A model generated the notes under the pieces. It saw only the letters and a list, made by a program, of their open reading frames with translations. It was not told the origin of the DNA and searched no databases. A stretch of 64,000 nt of DNA. Source: an uncultured Collinsella sp. (GTDB taxonomy: Bacteria > Actinomycetota > Coriobacteriia > Coriobacteriales > Coriobacteriaceae). The position numbers were made by a program, and so were the translations under genes. This document shows positions 9,183-18,436 of this stretch, piece by piece (the stretch's first letter is position 1; each line of letters begins with the position of its first letter). The stretch covers positions 1 through 64,000 of the forward strand of contig CALEBN010000036.1 of assembly GCA_937943045.1 (NCBI GenBank), in the 5' to 3' direction.

Positions 9183-9212
9183 GGTCTAGTTTCTCCTCAA
9201 ATATGCGAAGCA

Positions 9213-10154
9213 TTAAGCCTTCAGGCTCAGGCCCATGGACTCAAGCTTGTCCTTCACTTCCTCGATCGACTTAACACCGAAGTTACGGATGTTGAGCAGA
9301 TCGTTCTCCGAGAACTCAACGAGCTGACGGACCGAGTGAATGCTGGCGCGCTTAAGGCAGTTGTAGGAACGGACGGAAAGGTCCAGATCCTCGATCTGCT
9401 TGTCCAGCTCGGCGTTATCGTTGGTGACCTCGGGAGCGAAGATCGAAGCCTCCTCCTCGACCTCGGGGGTCTCGGCAAGGTTCATAAAGGCGGCCATATG
9501 CTGGTTGATGATATTGGCAGCCTGGACCACGGCGTCGCGAGGGGCGATGGAGCCGTTGGTCTCGATCTCGAGGACAAGGCGGTCGTAGTCGGTGTGCTGA
9601 CCGACACGGCAAGCCTCAACGAGCTTGGCGCAACGGGAAACCGGCGAGTACAGCGAGTCGACGTGGATCACACCGATGGGATCGTTGTCGCGCTTGTTGG
9701 CCTCGCCAGAAACATAGCCGCGGCCATAGCCGATGCGCATGCTCATGGTGAGATGGCCGCCCTCGGTGAGCGTAGCAATGTGCTGCTCGGGGTTGACCAG
9801 CTCAAACTCGGACGGAATAAAGAAGTCCGCACCGGTGACCTCGCAAGGGCCGTCAACCGAGATGGTGGCGGTTGCCTCGTCGGTCGTGCCGAGAGCCCTG
9901 AAGACAAGACCCTTGACATTCAGGACGATATCGGTGACATCCTCGACCATGTTAGGGATGGTCATGAACTCGTGCTGCGCACCATCGATCTGAATGGCCT
10001 CGACGGCGGCACCCTCGAGCGAGGACAGAAGAACACGACGAAGCGAGTTACCCAGCGTATCGCCGTAGCCACGCTCGAGCGGCTCGACGGAGACACGAGC
10101 AGAGGTCTCGTTGATCTCTTCGACCTGGACCTGAGGCCTAATGAATTCTGACAT
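9213..10154 (-). CDS. rpoA: DNA-directed RNA polymerase subunit alpha
   Basis: A 313-residue alpha subunit. The N-terminal dimerisation domain includes LERGYGDTLGNSLRRVLLSSLEGAA. After an acidic linker (about 230-245) comes the DNA/activator-binding C-terminal domain (LSVRSYNCLKRASIHSVRQL, NLR-type helix-hairpin-helix with IRNFGVKSIEEVKDKL). Position between rpsD and rplQ is canonical. Confidence 0.98.
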   Translation of the reverse strand: MSEFIRPQVQVEEINETSARVSVEPLERGYGDTLGNSLRRVLLSSLEGAAVEAIQIDGAQHEFMTIPNMVEDVTDIVLNVKGLVFRALGTTDEATATISVDGPCEVTGADFFIPSEFELVNPEQHIATLTEGGHLTMSMRIGYGRGYVSGEANKRDNDPIGVIHVDSLYSPVSRCAKLVEACRVGQHTDYDRLVLEIETNGSIAPRDAVVQAANIINQHMAAFMNLAETPEVEEEASIFAPEVTNDNAELDKQIEDLDLSVRSYNCLKRASIHSVRQLVEFSENDLLNIRNFGVKSIEEVKDKLESMGLSLKA

Positions 10155-10186
10155 GTATTACCTCCAGCCTCAGCAGCCCGGATGGA

Positions 10187-10783
10187 CTACTTAGAGTAGA
10201 GCTCGACGATGAGCTGCTCGTTGATATCACCGCTGATCTGCTCACGCGTCGGCAGAGCGAGCACGTTACCAGACAGCTTCTCGATATCGACCTCGAGCCA
10301 GCCAGGGACCTCAAAGCGCTCGGAGGAAATCAGAGCCTCCTTGATGGGGAGGAGGTCACGGAACTTCTCGCCGACAGCGACGACGTCGCCGGCCTTGACG
10401 CGGTAGGACGGAATGTCCACGCGCTTACCGTTCACGGTGAAGTGACCGTGACGGACGGACTGACGAGCCTCTTTGCGGGTGCGGGCGAAGCCAAGACGGA
10501 AGACGACGTTGTCGAGGCGAGACTCAAGGATGATCATGAGGTTCTCACCGGTGACGCCGTTCATCTTACGGGCCTTGTTGAAGTAGCCGTGGAACTGCTT
10601 CTCCAGAACGCCATAGATGAACTTAACCTTCTGCTTCTCACGCAGCTGCATGCCGTACTCAGATTCCTTGCGACGGCGCTTGGGCTGACGGATAGATTCC
10701 TTCTTGCTGCTGTAACCGAGCTCAGCGGGATCGATCCCGAGCTGACGGCAGCGCTTAAGAACAGGAGTCCTGTCGATTGCCAT
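10187..10783 (-). CDS. rpsD: 30S ribosomal protein S4
   Basis: S4 (198 residues) nucleates 30S assembly. The S4 domain is visible at LESRLDNVVFRLGFARTRKEARQSVRHGHFTVNG. It contains only one cysteine, so this is the zinc-free form. It lies between rpsK and rpoA in the alpha part of the operon. Confidence 0.98.
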   Translation of the reverse strand: MAIDRTPVLKRCRQLGIDPAELGYSSKKESIRQPKRRRKESEYGMQLREKQKVKFIYGVLEKQFHGYFNKARKMNGVTGENLMIILESRLDNVVFRLGFARTRKEARQSVRHGHFTVNGKRVDIPSYRVKAGDVVAVGEKFRDLLPIKEALISSERFEVPGWLEVDIEKLSGNVLALPTREQISGDINEQLIVELYSK

Positions 10784-10802
10784 ATTGATACGATCCTTTC
10801 AG

Positions 10803-11207
10803 TTACACGCGGCGACGCTTCTTGGGGCGGCAGCCGTTGTGCGGAATGGGGGTCTTGTCCTGGATGCTCGAGACCTCGAGGCCAGCAGCCTGGAGGGAGC
10901 GGATGGCGGTCTCACGACCGGAGCCGGGGCCCTTGACGAAGACGGAAACCTTCTTCATACCGTGCTCCATGGCCTGCTTGGCAGCAGCCTCGGCAGCCAT
11001 CTGGGCAGCGAACGGCGTGGACTTACGGGAGCCCTTGAAGCCCACCTGGCCAGCCGACTTCCAGGAAATGACGTTGCCCTGGGGATCGGTGATCGAAACG
11101 ATCGTGTTGTTGAACGTAGAACGAATGTGAGCCTGGCCCACGGAAATGTTCTTACGGTCCGCGCGCTTCAGACGGGCAGCGCGAACGTTCTTCTTAGCAG
11201 TAGCCAT
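10803..11207 (-). CDS. rpsK: 30S ribosomal protein S11
   Basis: S11 (134 residues) of the 30S platform. GQAHIRSTFNNTIVSITD and the C-terminal DKTPIPHNGCRPKKRRRV are characteristic. It lies 14 bases from rpsM and 19 from rpsD, in one transcription unit. Confidence 0.98.
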   Translation of the reverse strand: MATAKKNVRAARLKRADRKNISVGQAHIRSTFNNTIVSITDPQGNVISWKSAGQVGFKGSRKSTPFAAQMAAEAAAKQAMEHGMKKVSVFVKGPGSGRETAIRSLQAAGLEVSSIQDKTPIPHNGCRPKKRRRV

Positions 11208-11221
11208 CTATCTAGCGCTCC

Positions 11222-11596
11222 TTATTTCTTCTTCTTAGCACCGATCTGACGCTTCGGGCCCTTGCGGGTACGAGCGTTAGTGTGGGTGCGCTGGCCGCGG
11301 ACCGGGAGGCCCTTGCGGTGACGAAGGCCGCGGTTGCAGCCGATGTCCATAAGGCGCTTGACGTTCTGGTTGCGCTCACGGCGGAGGTCGCCCTCAACCA
11401 TGATCTGATTCTTATCGATATAATCGCGGATGGCGTTAACCTCATCCTCGGTGAGGTCCTTAACGCGCGTATCCACGTTAACGTTGCACTCGACGCAAAT
11501 CTTCGTCGCAGTGGTGCGGCCGATGCCGTAAATGTAGGTCAGACCGATCTCAACGCGCTTCTCACGCGGGAGGTCGACACCATTAATACGGGCCAA
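11222..11596 (-). CDS. rpsM: 30S ribosomal protein S13
   Basis: S13 (124 residues) of the 30S head. MARINGVDLPREKRVEIGLTY at the start and GLRHRKGLPVRGQRTHTNARTRKG near the C-terminus are diagnostic. The start codon is TTG at 11594-11596, supported by the family N-terminus and by AGGAG upstream. Confidence 0.97.
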   Translation of the reverse strand: MARINGVDLPREKRVEIGLTYIYGIGRTTATKICVECNVNVDTRVKDLTEDEVNAIRDYIDKNQIMVEGDLRRERNQNVKRLMDIGCNRGLRHRKGLPVRGQRTHTNARTRKGPKRQIGAKKKK

Positions 11597-11610
11597 CGTA
11601 GTCTCCTCTC

Positions 11611-11724
11611 TTAACCCTGACGCTGCTTATGACGGGGGTTCTCGCAAATGACGAGGACCTTGCCGTGGCGCCTAATGATTTTGCACTTATCGCACATCTT
11701 CTTGACCGAAGGACGTACCTTCAT
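11611..11724 (-). CDS. rpmJ: 50S ribosomal protein L36
   Basis: A 37-residue protein beginning MKVRPSVKKMCDKCKIIRRH and ending RHKQRQG, which is L36. It carries the C-x2-C ... C-x4-H zinc ligands (Cys11, Cys14, Cys27, His32), so it is the zinc-binding form. It lies 14 bases upstream of rpsM, its canonical place. Confidence 0.96.
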   Translation of the reverse strand: MKVRPSVKKMCDKCKIIRRHGKVLVICENPRHKQRQG

Positions 11725-11871
11725 CGTTCTTCCTTTCGGTAGCGCTCAAACTACTTCCCTACTATCTACTCGCCCAGCCGCAGGCGTTTAAAACTATGGC
11801 TGGTCTTCACACGCAAACCGACCGTAGGTTGAGCTAAGCCTGCAGTCGGAAAAGAGCGTGTATGCGTGTCG

Positions 11872-12090
11872 CTATTTATAGCGATAGGTGATGCGACCGC
11901 GGGTCAGGTCGTACGGGGAAAGCTCCACGACAACCCTGTCACCGGGGAGAATGCGGATGTAATTCATTCGGATCTTGCCAGAAATGTTGCACAGAACCGA
12001 ATGACCGTTCTCGAGCTCGACCTTAAACATGGCGTTGGGCAGCGGCTCCTTTACCGTACCCTCGAGCTCAATTGCGTCTTCCTTCTTCAC
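11872..12090 (-). CDS. infA: translation initiation factor IF-1
   Basis: IF-1, an OB-fold S1-like factor that binds the ribosomal A site. The sequence GTVKEPLPNAMFKVELENGH ... GKIRMNYIRILPGDRVVVELSPYDLTRGRI is diagnostic. I chose the GTG at 12088-12090 because it gives exactly the usual 72 residues, aligned with other IF-1 N-termini (x-KKEDAIE). A TTG two codons upstream is the alternative. A 147-base gap to rpmJ shows no further gene. Confidence 0.95.
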   Translation of the reverse strand: MKKEDAIELEGTVKEPLPNAMFKVELENGHSVLCNISGKIRMNYIRILPGDRVVVELSPYDLTRGRITYRYK

Positions 12091-12194
12091 AAGCAATCAT
12101 CTTTCTCTAGAAAACGACAGCGATTGAGTATTCTACAACACGCATGCACGCATCGTAATATCTTCGTAATGGCTCCACAACTACGTGGAACTTG

Positions 12195-12983
12195 TTACAT
12201 TTCTCCGCCTTGGAGCGAACACCAAGCACCTTGAGCATCCGTGGTAAGAATCACCGGACCGTCATTGGTAATGGCAACGGTGTTCTCGTAGTGCGCGGCG
12301 GGCAGGTGGTCGTTGGTGGTAACGATCCAACCATCGGAGCCTGTGCTCACATGATTGGAACCCATCGTAACCATCGGCTCGATGGCGATAACCATACCAG
12401 CCTGAAGGCGAACACCTCTCCCCTTCTTTCCATAATTTGGAACGTTGGGATCCTCGTGCATCACGCGGCCAATGCCATGCCCCACGTAATCGCGAAGCAC
12501 GCCGTAACCGTGAGACTCGGCGAGGGACTGAACAGCATACCCGACGTCCCCGATATGGTTACCGGGAACAGCCTGCTCGATGGCAGCCTTTAGGCAATCG
12601 CGCGTAACCTCGCACAGGGCCTTGGCCTCGGGGGTGGGGGTGCCGACGAAAAACGTCCAAGCGTTATCGCCGACCCAACCGTCAACGACAGCTCCCGTAT
12701 CGATGGAGATGATATCGCCATCGCGCAGGATCATATCGGGGTTGGGAATACCGTGAACCACGGCATCGTTGATCGATGCGCAAATGGTCCCCGGGAAGCC
12801 GCCGTAACCCTTAAAGGCCGGGGTGCCGCCATGCATGCGGATAATCTGCTCGGCAAGCTGATCGAGCTCGAAGGTCGACACGCCGGGGCGAACCATGGCT
12901 CCAACGTGGCGGAGCGCCATCTTAGATAGCGCTCCTGCCTTCTTCATCTGCTCAATTTGCGTTGCAGATTTAATCTTGATCAT
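12195..12983 (-). CDS. map: methionine aminopeptidase type I
   Basis: Removes the N-terminal methionine from nascent proteins. The 262-residue protein has the metal ligands of the family: DTGAVVDGWVGDNAWT (two Asp), HGIGRVMHEDP (His), IEPMVT (Glu), and a final Glu before the C-terminus. The start ATG overlaps the adk TGA by four bases (ATGA), indicating translational coupling. adk-map order after secY is canonical. Confidence 0.97.
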   Translation of the reverse strand: MIKIKSATQIEQMKKAGALSKMALRHVGAMVRPGVSTFELDQLAEQIIRMHGGTPAFKGYGGFPGTICASINDAVVHGIPNPDMILRDGDIISIDTGAVVDGWVGDNAWTFFVGTPTPEAKALCEVTRDCLKAAIEQAVPGNHIGDVGYAVQSLAESHGYGVLRDYVGHGIGRVMHEDPNVPNYGKKGRGVRLQAGMVIAIEPMVTMGSNHVSTGSDGWIVTTNDHLPAAHYENTVAITNDGPVILTTDAQGAWCSLQGGEM

Positions 12984-13606
12984 AGACCGAGAGCCTCTTT
13001 GACATCCCCGTACACGGTCTCGCGAGCCTGATCACCGTTGACCGACTTGAGCAGACCCTGACCACGATAGTAGTCGACGAGTGGGCTCGTGGACTTCTCG
13101 TAGACGTCGAGACGGTTCTTGATGGTCTCGGGCTTGTCGTCGTCGCGCTGATACATCTCGCCGCCGCACTTGGGGCAGGTAGCATCGGCAGCCGTGCCAG
13201 TGTAACCGCAGGCGCGGCAGGTGCGACGCGAAGACAGACGATCGATGATGACGTCGGGGGCCACATCGACCAGAAGGGCGCAGTCGATCTCGCGACCCAT
13301 AGCGGAGAGCTCGGAATCGAGCGTCACGGCCTGGGCGGTGTTGCGCGGGAAGCCATCGAGGATGAAGCCCTGCTGGGCGTCATCGGCGGCAAGGCGCTCC
13401 TTGACAAGGTCGATCACGAGCTGGTCGGGAACGAGCTCGCCAGCGTCCATGTACTTCTTAGCCTGAATACCAAGCTCGGTGCCACCCTTGACGGCAGCAC
13501 GCAGCAGGTCGCCCGTGGAAATGTGAGCGACGCCAAACTCGGCGACGAGCTCCTGTGCGACGGTGCCCTTACCGGCACCCGGAGCTCCGAGCAATACGAG
13601 GTTCAT
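12980..13606 (-). CDS. adk: adenylate kinase
   Basis: Interconverts AMP + ATP and 2 ADP. P-loop GAPGAGKGT at residues 8-16, AMP-binding GFPRNTAQA, and a LID domain with a four-cysteine zinc site (CRACGYTGTAADATCPKC), typical of Gram-positive-type enzymes. I chose the ATG at 13606, which lies 7 bases after AGGAGG; the TTG at 13612 is less likely. It gives 208 residues. It is coupled to map by a 4-base overlap. Confidence 0.97.
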   Translation of the reverse strand: MNLVLLGAPGAGKGTVAQELVAEFGVAHISTGDLLRAAVKGGTELGIQAKKYMDAGELVPDQLVIDLVKERLAADDAQQGFILDGFPRNTAQAVTLDSELSAMGREIDCALLVDVAPDVIIDRLSSRRTCRACGYTGTAADATCPKCGGEMYQRDDDKPETIKNRLDVYEKSTSPLVDYYRGQGLLKSVNGDQARETVYGDVKEALGL

Positions 13607-13624
13607 GAGCAATCCTCCTCTAGC

Positions 13625-14911
13625 CTATTTAAAGAATCCATCGTAATCATACATCTTGATCTGGCCTTCGAGCTTATCGACCGTGTCGAGCACGACGCCG
13701 ACCATGATGAGGATGGACGTGCCGCCAAACGCCTGGATCAGATGGTTACCCGTGAAGGAGAAGATGATCGAAGGCACGATGGCGATGAGCGCCAAAAAGA
13801 CAGCGCTGGGAAGCGTGATCTTGTTGAGCGCGTTCTTGATGTAGGCCGCGGTAGCCCTACCCGGACGGACGCCCGGAATAAAGCCGCCCTGCTTCTTAAG
13901 GTTGTCGGCCGTGTCATCGGGGTTGAACACCATGGAGGTGTAGAAATACGCGAAGAACACGATAAGGACAACGTTAAGCACCCAATTGAGCCAACCGGTC
14001 GAAAGCGCAGAGGCAACTGCCTGGATCCAGCCGATGCCGGGGAAGAACACGGCAATCTGAGCCGGGAAGTACAGCAGCGCCGAAGCGAAGATGATCGGCA
14101 CGACACCCGCGGTGTTGACCTTGATGGGCAGGTAGGTGGTCTGGCCACCCATCATGCGACGGCCCACGACACGCTTAGCGTAGGAGACCGGGATGCGGCG
14201 CTGGCCGCGCTCAAGGAAAACAATCAGCGGGATAACCAGCAGGATGATGGCGCAGATGATCACCATGGTGATGATGCCACCGGCATTGCCCTCGGTGCTG
14301 GAGAAGATCGCCTGCGGCAGACCGGCCATGATGTTCGCAAAGATGATCAGCGACATGCCATTGCCGATACCGCGCTGGGTGATGAGCTCACCAATCCACA
14401 TGATCAGCATGGCGCCCGCGGTGAGCGTGCCGACGATCATGAGGTCGAAGATGATCTCGGGGGCGCCGGCGCCAGTAAAGCTGATGCCGGAGCTCTTAAA
14501 GAGGAAGAGGTAACCCACGGAGTTGAGGATTGCCAGAGCCAGGGTGAGGTAACGCGAATACTGCGTAATCTTGGTCTGACCAACCTCGCCCTCGCGGGCA
14601 AGCTCATGCAGGGAAGGCACAACGGCCTGGAGCATCTGGAGGATGATCGAGCTGGTGATGTAAGGCATGATGCCCAGGGAGAACACCGAAACATAGCTCA
14701 ACGCGCCACCAGAGAAAAGATTCAGGAGGGCCATAGCACCTGCGGCGACCGAATTGTTATCGGTCGAGAAAAGGCCCAGCATCCCCTGGAAGGGAATGCC
14801 GGGCACAGGAACGTGCGCACCAATGCGGTACACGACGAGCATAGCTATGGTAAAAAGAATCTTTTCGCGCAATTCTTTGATGCGGAAAGCATTCTTAAGA
14901 CCATTTAGCAC
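13625..14911 (-). CDS. secY: preprotein translocase subunit SecY
   Basis: The 428-residue channel subunit of the SecYEG translocon, with about ten membrane helices. Diagnostic segments include the N-terminus LKNAFRIKELREKILFTIAM, GAHVPVPGIP, and EFTYFYT-like FAYFYTSMVFNPDDTADNLKKQGGFIPGVRPG. The start is a GTG at 14909-14911 that overlaps the end of rplO by seven bases, so translation is probably coupled. Confidence 0.97.
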   Translation of the reverse strand: MLNGLKNAFRIKELREKILFTIAMLVVYRIGAHVPVPGIPFQGMLGLFSTDNNSVAAGAMALLNLFSGGALSYVSVFSLGIMPYITSSIILQMLQAVVPSLHELAREGEVGQTKITQYSRYLTLALAILNSVGYLFLFKSSGISFTGAGAPEIIFDLMIVGTLTAGAMLIMWIGELITQRGIGNGMSLIIFANIMAGLPQAIFSSTEGNAGGIITMVIICAIILLVIPLIVFLERGQRRIPVSYAKRVVGRRMMGGQTTYLPIKVNTAGVVPIIFASALLYFPAQIAVFFPGIGWIQAVASALSTGWLNWVLNVVLIVFFAYFYTSMVFNPDDTADNLKKQGGFIPGVRPGRATAAYIKNALNKITLPSAVFLALIAIVPSIIFSFTGNHLIQAFGGTSILIMVGVVLDTVDKLEGQIKMYDYDGFFK

Positions 14912-15354
14912 GGCAGCTCGACCTTTCCGCCGGCGGCCTCGATCTTGGCCTGCGCAGAAGCGCTGACCTTGTCGACCTTGACCGTGAACTTCTTGGTGAG
15001 CTCACCATTGCCGAGCACCTTGACGGGCTCGAACTCGCTCTTGGTGATGCGAGCGGCCTTAAGAGCGGCACCGTCGATCACAGCGCCGTCCTCGAACTTG
15101 CGCTCGAGACGCTCAACGTTAACAGCGGTGTACTCGATACGACGGGGGTTGCGGAAGCCCGGAAGCTTGGGCAGGCGCATAGCCAGCGGAGTCTGGCCAC
15201 CCTCGAAGCCGGCACCCTTGGTGCCGCCAGAGCGGGAACCCTGGCCCTTCTGACCGCGGCCAGAAGTGGTGCCGTGACCCGAAGAATTGCCACGGCCGAC
15301 GCGCTTGCGGTTCTTGGTGGAACCGGGCGCGGGAGTAAGATCGTGAAGCTGCAT
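14905..15354 (-). CDS. rplO: 50S ribosomal protein L15
   Basis: L15 (149 residues). The N-terminal Gly/Arg-rich region RKRVGRGNSSGHGTTSGRGQKGQ and FEGGQTPLAMRLPKLPGF are diagnostic. It overlaps the secY start. Confidence 0.97.
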   Translation of the reverse strand: MQLHDLTPAPGSTKNRKRVGRGNSSGHGTTSGRGQKGQGSRSGGTKGAGFEGGQTPLAMRLPKLPGFRNPRRIEYTAVNVERLERKFEDGAVIDGAALKAARITKSEFEPVKVLGNGELTKKFTVKVDKVSASAQAKIEAAGGKVELPC

Positions 15355-15357
15355 TTG

Positions 15358-15540
15358 CTACTCCTCTACAATCTCGACAAGGTGCTTGACCTTGAAGATC
15401 ATGCCGCGGACGGACTCGTTGTCAGCAATCTCGCGAACCTCGCGGATCCTGTGGAGACCGAGGGCACGGACAGTACGGACCTGGTCCTGCTTGCAACCAT
15501 TGGTGCTGCGGACCTGCTTGATCTTGATGGTGTCAGCCAT
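15358..15540 (-). CDS. rpmD: 50S ribosomal protein L30
   Basis: L30, 60 residues: IKIKQVRSTNGCKQDQVRTV and LGLHRIREVREIADNESVRGMI match the family. It sits 3 bases from rplO and 2 from rpsE. Confidence 0.95.
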   Translation of the reverse strand: MADTIKIKQVRSTNGCKQDQVRTVRALGLHRIREVREIADNESVRGMIFKVKHLVEIVEE

Positions 15541-15542
15541 GC

Positions 15543-16067
15543 TTAGTTCTCCTTACCGACGAACATCTCGGAGACCGTCAGGCCACGGCGAGCCGCGACG
15601 TCCTCAGGGCTGGAGAGCTCCTTGAGGCCCTCGACGGCAGCCTTGATGATGTTGAGGCCGTTGTCGGTACCGAGGGACTTGGACAGGACGTTCTTGATGC
15701 CAGCAAGCTCGAAGAGGGGACGCACAGCGCCGCCGGCGATAACGCCGGTACCCTCGACAGCGGGCTTGATGATGATGCGGCCGGCACCAAAGTGACCGAG
15801 AACCTCGTGCGGAATGGTGCCCTGCTCGGTCACCGGCACGTGGAACATGTTCTTCTTGGCATCGAGAGACGCCTTGGAGATGGCCATGGGCACCTCAGCG
15901 GACTTGCCCATGCCAACGCCGACGTTGCCCTTGCCGTCGCCAACGACGACGAGAGCGACGAGGCTCATGCGACGACCACCCTTGACGGTCTTCGACACGC
16001 GGTTGATGTAAACGACGCGCTCCTCGAACTCGGAGGCCTCGCGCTGCTGCTTCTGATTACGAGCCAT
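15543..16067 (-). CDS. rpsE: 30S ribosomal protein S5
   Basis: S5, 174 residues. The N-terminal double-stranded RNA-binding region EERVVYINRVSKTVKGGRRMS and the PHEVLGHFGAGRIIIKPAVEGTGVIAGGAVR segment identify it. Confidence 0.97.
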   Translation of the reverse strand: MARNQKQQREASEFEERVVYINRVSKTVKGGRRMSLVALVVVGDGKGNVGVGMGKSAEVPMAISKASLDAKKNMFHVPVTEQGTIPHEVLGHFGAGRIIIKPAVEGTGVIAGGAVRPLFELAGIKNVLSKSLGTDNGLNIIKAAVEGLKELSSPEDVAARRGLTVSEMFVGKEN

Positions 16068-16081
16068 GTGCTACATACCTC

Positions 16082-16450
16082 CTAGAACTCGAGACCGGCG
16101 GCACGAGCACCGTCGGCGAGGGCCTTGACGCGGCCATGGTAGATACGGCCACCACGATCGAAAGCGACCTTGGTGATGCCGGCCTCGATGGCACGCTTGC
16201 CAACGAGCTGACCGACCTTCTCCGCAGCCTCCTTGTTCGAGGTGTGGGTGCCCTTGAACTCGGCCTCGAGGGTCGAGGCAGAGACGAGCGTCAGGCTGGA
16301 GCCCTTGCTGTCGTCGATGATCTGGGCATAGATGTTGGCGTTAGTACGGGTCACGCGAAGACGCGGACGCTCGGCGGTACCCGAGACCTTGCCGCGAACA
16401 CGACGCTGACGACGCTTGAGGCCTTCCAGCTTCGCCTTATGCTTGTTCAT
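16082..16450 (-). CDS. rplR: 50S ribosomal protein L18
   Basis: L18, 122 residues, binds 5S rRNA. RQRRVRGKVSGTAERPRLRV and the C-terminal FDRGGRIYHGRVKALADGARAAGLEF are diagnostic. A small hairpin (16479-16500, 8-bp arms) lies in the 75-base gap to rplF. Confidence 0.97.
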   Translation of the reverse strand: MNKHKAKLEGLKRRQRRVRGKVSGTAERPRLRVTRTNANIYAQIIDDSKGSSLTLVSASTLEAEFKGTHTSNKEAAEKVGQLVGKRAIEAGITKVAFDRGGRIYHGRVKALADGARAAGLEF

Positions 16451-16525
16451 ACGTAAACTCCTAAAAAGGTTGATCTTGCCAGCACCTAACGGGGTGCTGG
16501 TCTTATGCGAGTGAGTCGGTTACGA

Positions 16526-17062
16526 CTACTTGGCGGCCTTACCCAGCTTGCGGCGGATGTGCTCGCCAACATAGTGGATACCCTTGCCCTTGTAAGGCTC
16601 GGGAGGACGATGGCCGCGGATCTCAGCGGCGATCTGACCGACCTGCTGCTTGTTGATACCCTTGACGTTCACGTGGGTGTTGTCGGGAACCTCGAAGGTG
16701 ATGCCCTCGGGAGCCTCGACGATCACGGGGTGCGAGAAGCCCAGGGAGAACTCGAGGTTCTTGCCCTTCTGCTGCACGCGGTAACCGACGCCGGCGAGCT
16801 CGAGCTTCTTCTCGAAGCCCTCGGAAACGCCAACAACCATGTTGTGGATGAGAGCGCGGGTGAGGCCGTGGCGGGCACGGGTCTCACGCTCGTCGTCGGG
16901 ACGGGAAACGGTGAGGACGTTGTCCTCGACGTTGATAGCGAGCTTCTCAAAGACATCGAGCTCGAGCTGGCCCTTGGGGCCCTTGACGACAACGTTGTTG
17001 CCGTTGACTGCCACTTCGACTCCGGCGGGAATCTGGACAGGCTTATTACCGATACGAGACAC
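16526..17062 (-). CDS. rplF: 50S ribosomal protein L6
   Basis: L6, 178 residues, with two repeats of the L6 fold. MSRIGNKPVQIPAGVEV and the C-terminal GHRPPEPYKGKGIHYVGEHIRRKLGKAAK are diagnostic. The start is a GTG at 17060-17062 preceded by AAAGGAG. Confidence 0.97.
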   Translation of the reverse strand: MSRIGNKPVQIPAGVEVAVNGNNVVVKGPKGQLELDVFEKLAINVEDNVLTVSRPDDERETRARHGLTRALIHNMVVGVSEGFEKKLELAGVGYRVQQKGKNLEFSLGFSHPVIVEAPEGITFEVPDNTHVNVKGINKQQVGQIAAEIRGHRPPEPYKGKGIHYVGEHIRRKLGKAAK

Positions 17063-17095
17063 GGTGATCTCCTTTCCTTCTACCTACCGAGCGAA

Positions 17096-17494
17096 TTACC
17101 AGACGTAAGCGATGATCTCGCCGCCGACGTTGTGCTTGCGAGCATCGCGGTCGGTCATGACGCCATGGCTGGTGGAAATAATGGCGGTACCAAGGCCACC
17201 GCGGACACGGGGCATGTCGGCAACGCCGGTGTACTTACGCAGGCCCGGCTTGGAAATGCGGCGGATGCCGTTGATGACCTTAGCCTTCTTGGGACCATAC
17301 TTAAGCGTGATGTGCAGAGTCTTCTGGGGAACGGTGTCCTCGACATCGTAGCCCTCGATGTAGCCCTCCTCGTGCAGAACACGAGCGATCTCGACGAGCT
17401 TCTTGCTGCTCGGCATGGAGACCGTGGCCTTGTTCACAGAGTTAGCGTTACGGATGCGCGTAAGCATATCTGCGATCGGGTCTGTAAGGTTCAT
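17096..17494 (-). CDS. rpsH: 30S ribosomal protein S8
   Basis: S8, 132 residues. MNLTDPIADMLTRIRNAN and the C-terminal GTAIISTSHGVMTDRDARKHNVGGEIIAYVW are diagnostic. A 119-base gap separates it from rpsZ; it contains only a small hairpin. Confidence 0.97.
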   Translation of the reverse strand: MNLTDPIADMLTRIRNANSVNKATVSMPSSKKLVEIARVLHEEGYIEGYDVEDTVPQKTLHITLKYGPKKAKVINGIRRISKPGLRKYTGVADMPRVRGGLGTAIISTSHGVMTDRDARKHNVGGEIIAYVW

Positions 17495-17613
17495 ACAGAT
17501 TCTCCTTCGTTCTTGATGAACACGTGCTCTTGGTTCTTCGCCGCCCTTAACGGCAAAGCCTTTTTAGCGCGTTTTCCCTGTTCCAAACTGATGCTTGAAA
17601 CGCTGGTAGTGAC

Positions 17614-17799
17614 TTACCAGCTGGCCTTCTTAACGCCGGGAAGCTCGCCCTTGAGTGCAAGCTCGCGGAAGCAGACACGGCACAGGCCGAACTTGCGGTA
17701 CACAGAGTGCGGACGGCCGCAGCGCTGGCAGCGCGTGTACTCACGAGTAGAGAACTTCTGCTTGCGATTGCACTTGACGATCATCGATGTCTTAGCCAC
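17614..17799 (-). CDS. rpsZ: 30S ribosomal protein S14 type Z
   Basis: A 61-residue S14 of the zinc-binding class. The CQRC ... CRVC ligands lie around residues 24-43. The start is a GTG at 17797-17799 preceded by GAGGAGG. Between rplE and rpsH as usual. Confidence 0.97.
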   Translation of the reverse strand: MAKTSMIVKCNRKQKFSTREYTRCQRCGRPHSVYRKFGLCRVCFRELALKGELPGVKKASW

Positions 17800-17878
17800 T
17801 TATATCCTCCTCACATAGAGTATTGTTCGCCCCAAGCGCCGCCCCCTTGTGGGAACGGCGCTTATAGGGCAGGTGAAC

Positions 17879-18436
17879 CTATTTCTTGAACGGGAAACCG
17901 AAGGCGTCCAGAAGGGCCTTGGCCTCCTCATCGGTGTTGGCGGTGGTCACGAAAGTGATGTCCATACCACGCTGGTGATCGACGGAGTCGAAGTCGATCT
18001 CGGGGAAGATGAGCTGCTCGGTGACGCCCATGGAGAAGTTACCACGGCCGTCGAAGCTCTTGGCGGAGATGCCACGGAAGTCGCGGATACGGGGGATCGC
18101 GACGGAGGTCAGACGATCGAAGAACTCCCACATACGGTCGCCACGCAGGGTAACCTTGCAGCCGATCGGCATACCGGCGCGCAGGCGGAAGGTAGCGATG
18201 GACTTGCGGGCACGGGTGATCATCGGCTGCTGGCCGGTGATGGCGCGCAGGTCGCGCACGGCACCGTCGATGGCCTTGGAATCGGTAGCGGCCTCGCCGA
18301 CACCCATGTTCACGACGATCTTCTCAAACTTGGGGATCATCATGACGTTCTCGTACTGGAACTTGTCCTGAAGCTGCTGCTTGACCTCGTTGTTGTACTT
18401 GGTCTTCAGACGCGGCACATACTTCTCTTCTGCCAT
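17879..18436 (-). CDS. rplE: 50S ribosomal protein L5
   Basis: L5, 185 residues, binds 5S rRNA and helix 84. PKFEKIVVNMGVGEAATDSKAIDGAV, TGQQPMITRARKSIATFRLRAGMPIGCKVTLRG and GMDITFVTTANTDEEAKALL are diagnostic. The ATG at 18436 follows AAGGAG. In nearly all bacteria rplX lies directly upstream; here the upstream neighbour is 311 bases of intergenic DNA and then xdhC, so rplE is the first gene of a separated half-operon. Confidence 0.97.
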   Translation of the reverse strand: MAEEKYVPRLKTKYNNEVKQQLQDKFQYENVMMIPKFEKIVVNMGVGEAATDSKAIDGAVRDLRAITGQQPMITRARKSIATFRLRAGMPIGCKVTLRGDRMWEFFDRLTSVAIPRIRDFRGISAKSFDGRGNFSMGVTEQLIFPEIDFDSVDHQRGMDITFVTTANTDEEAKALLDAFGFPFKK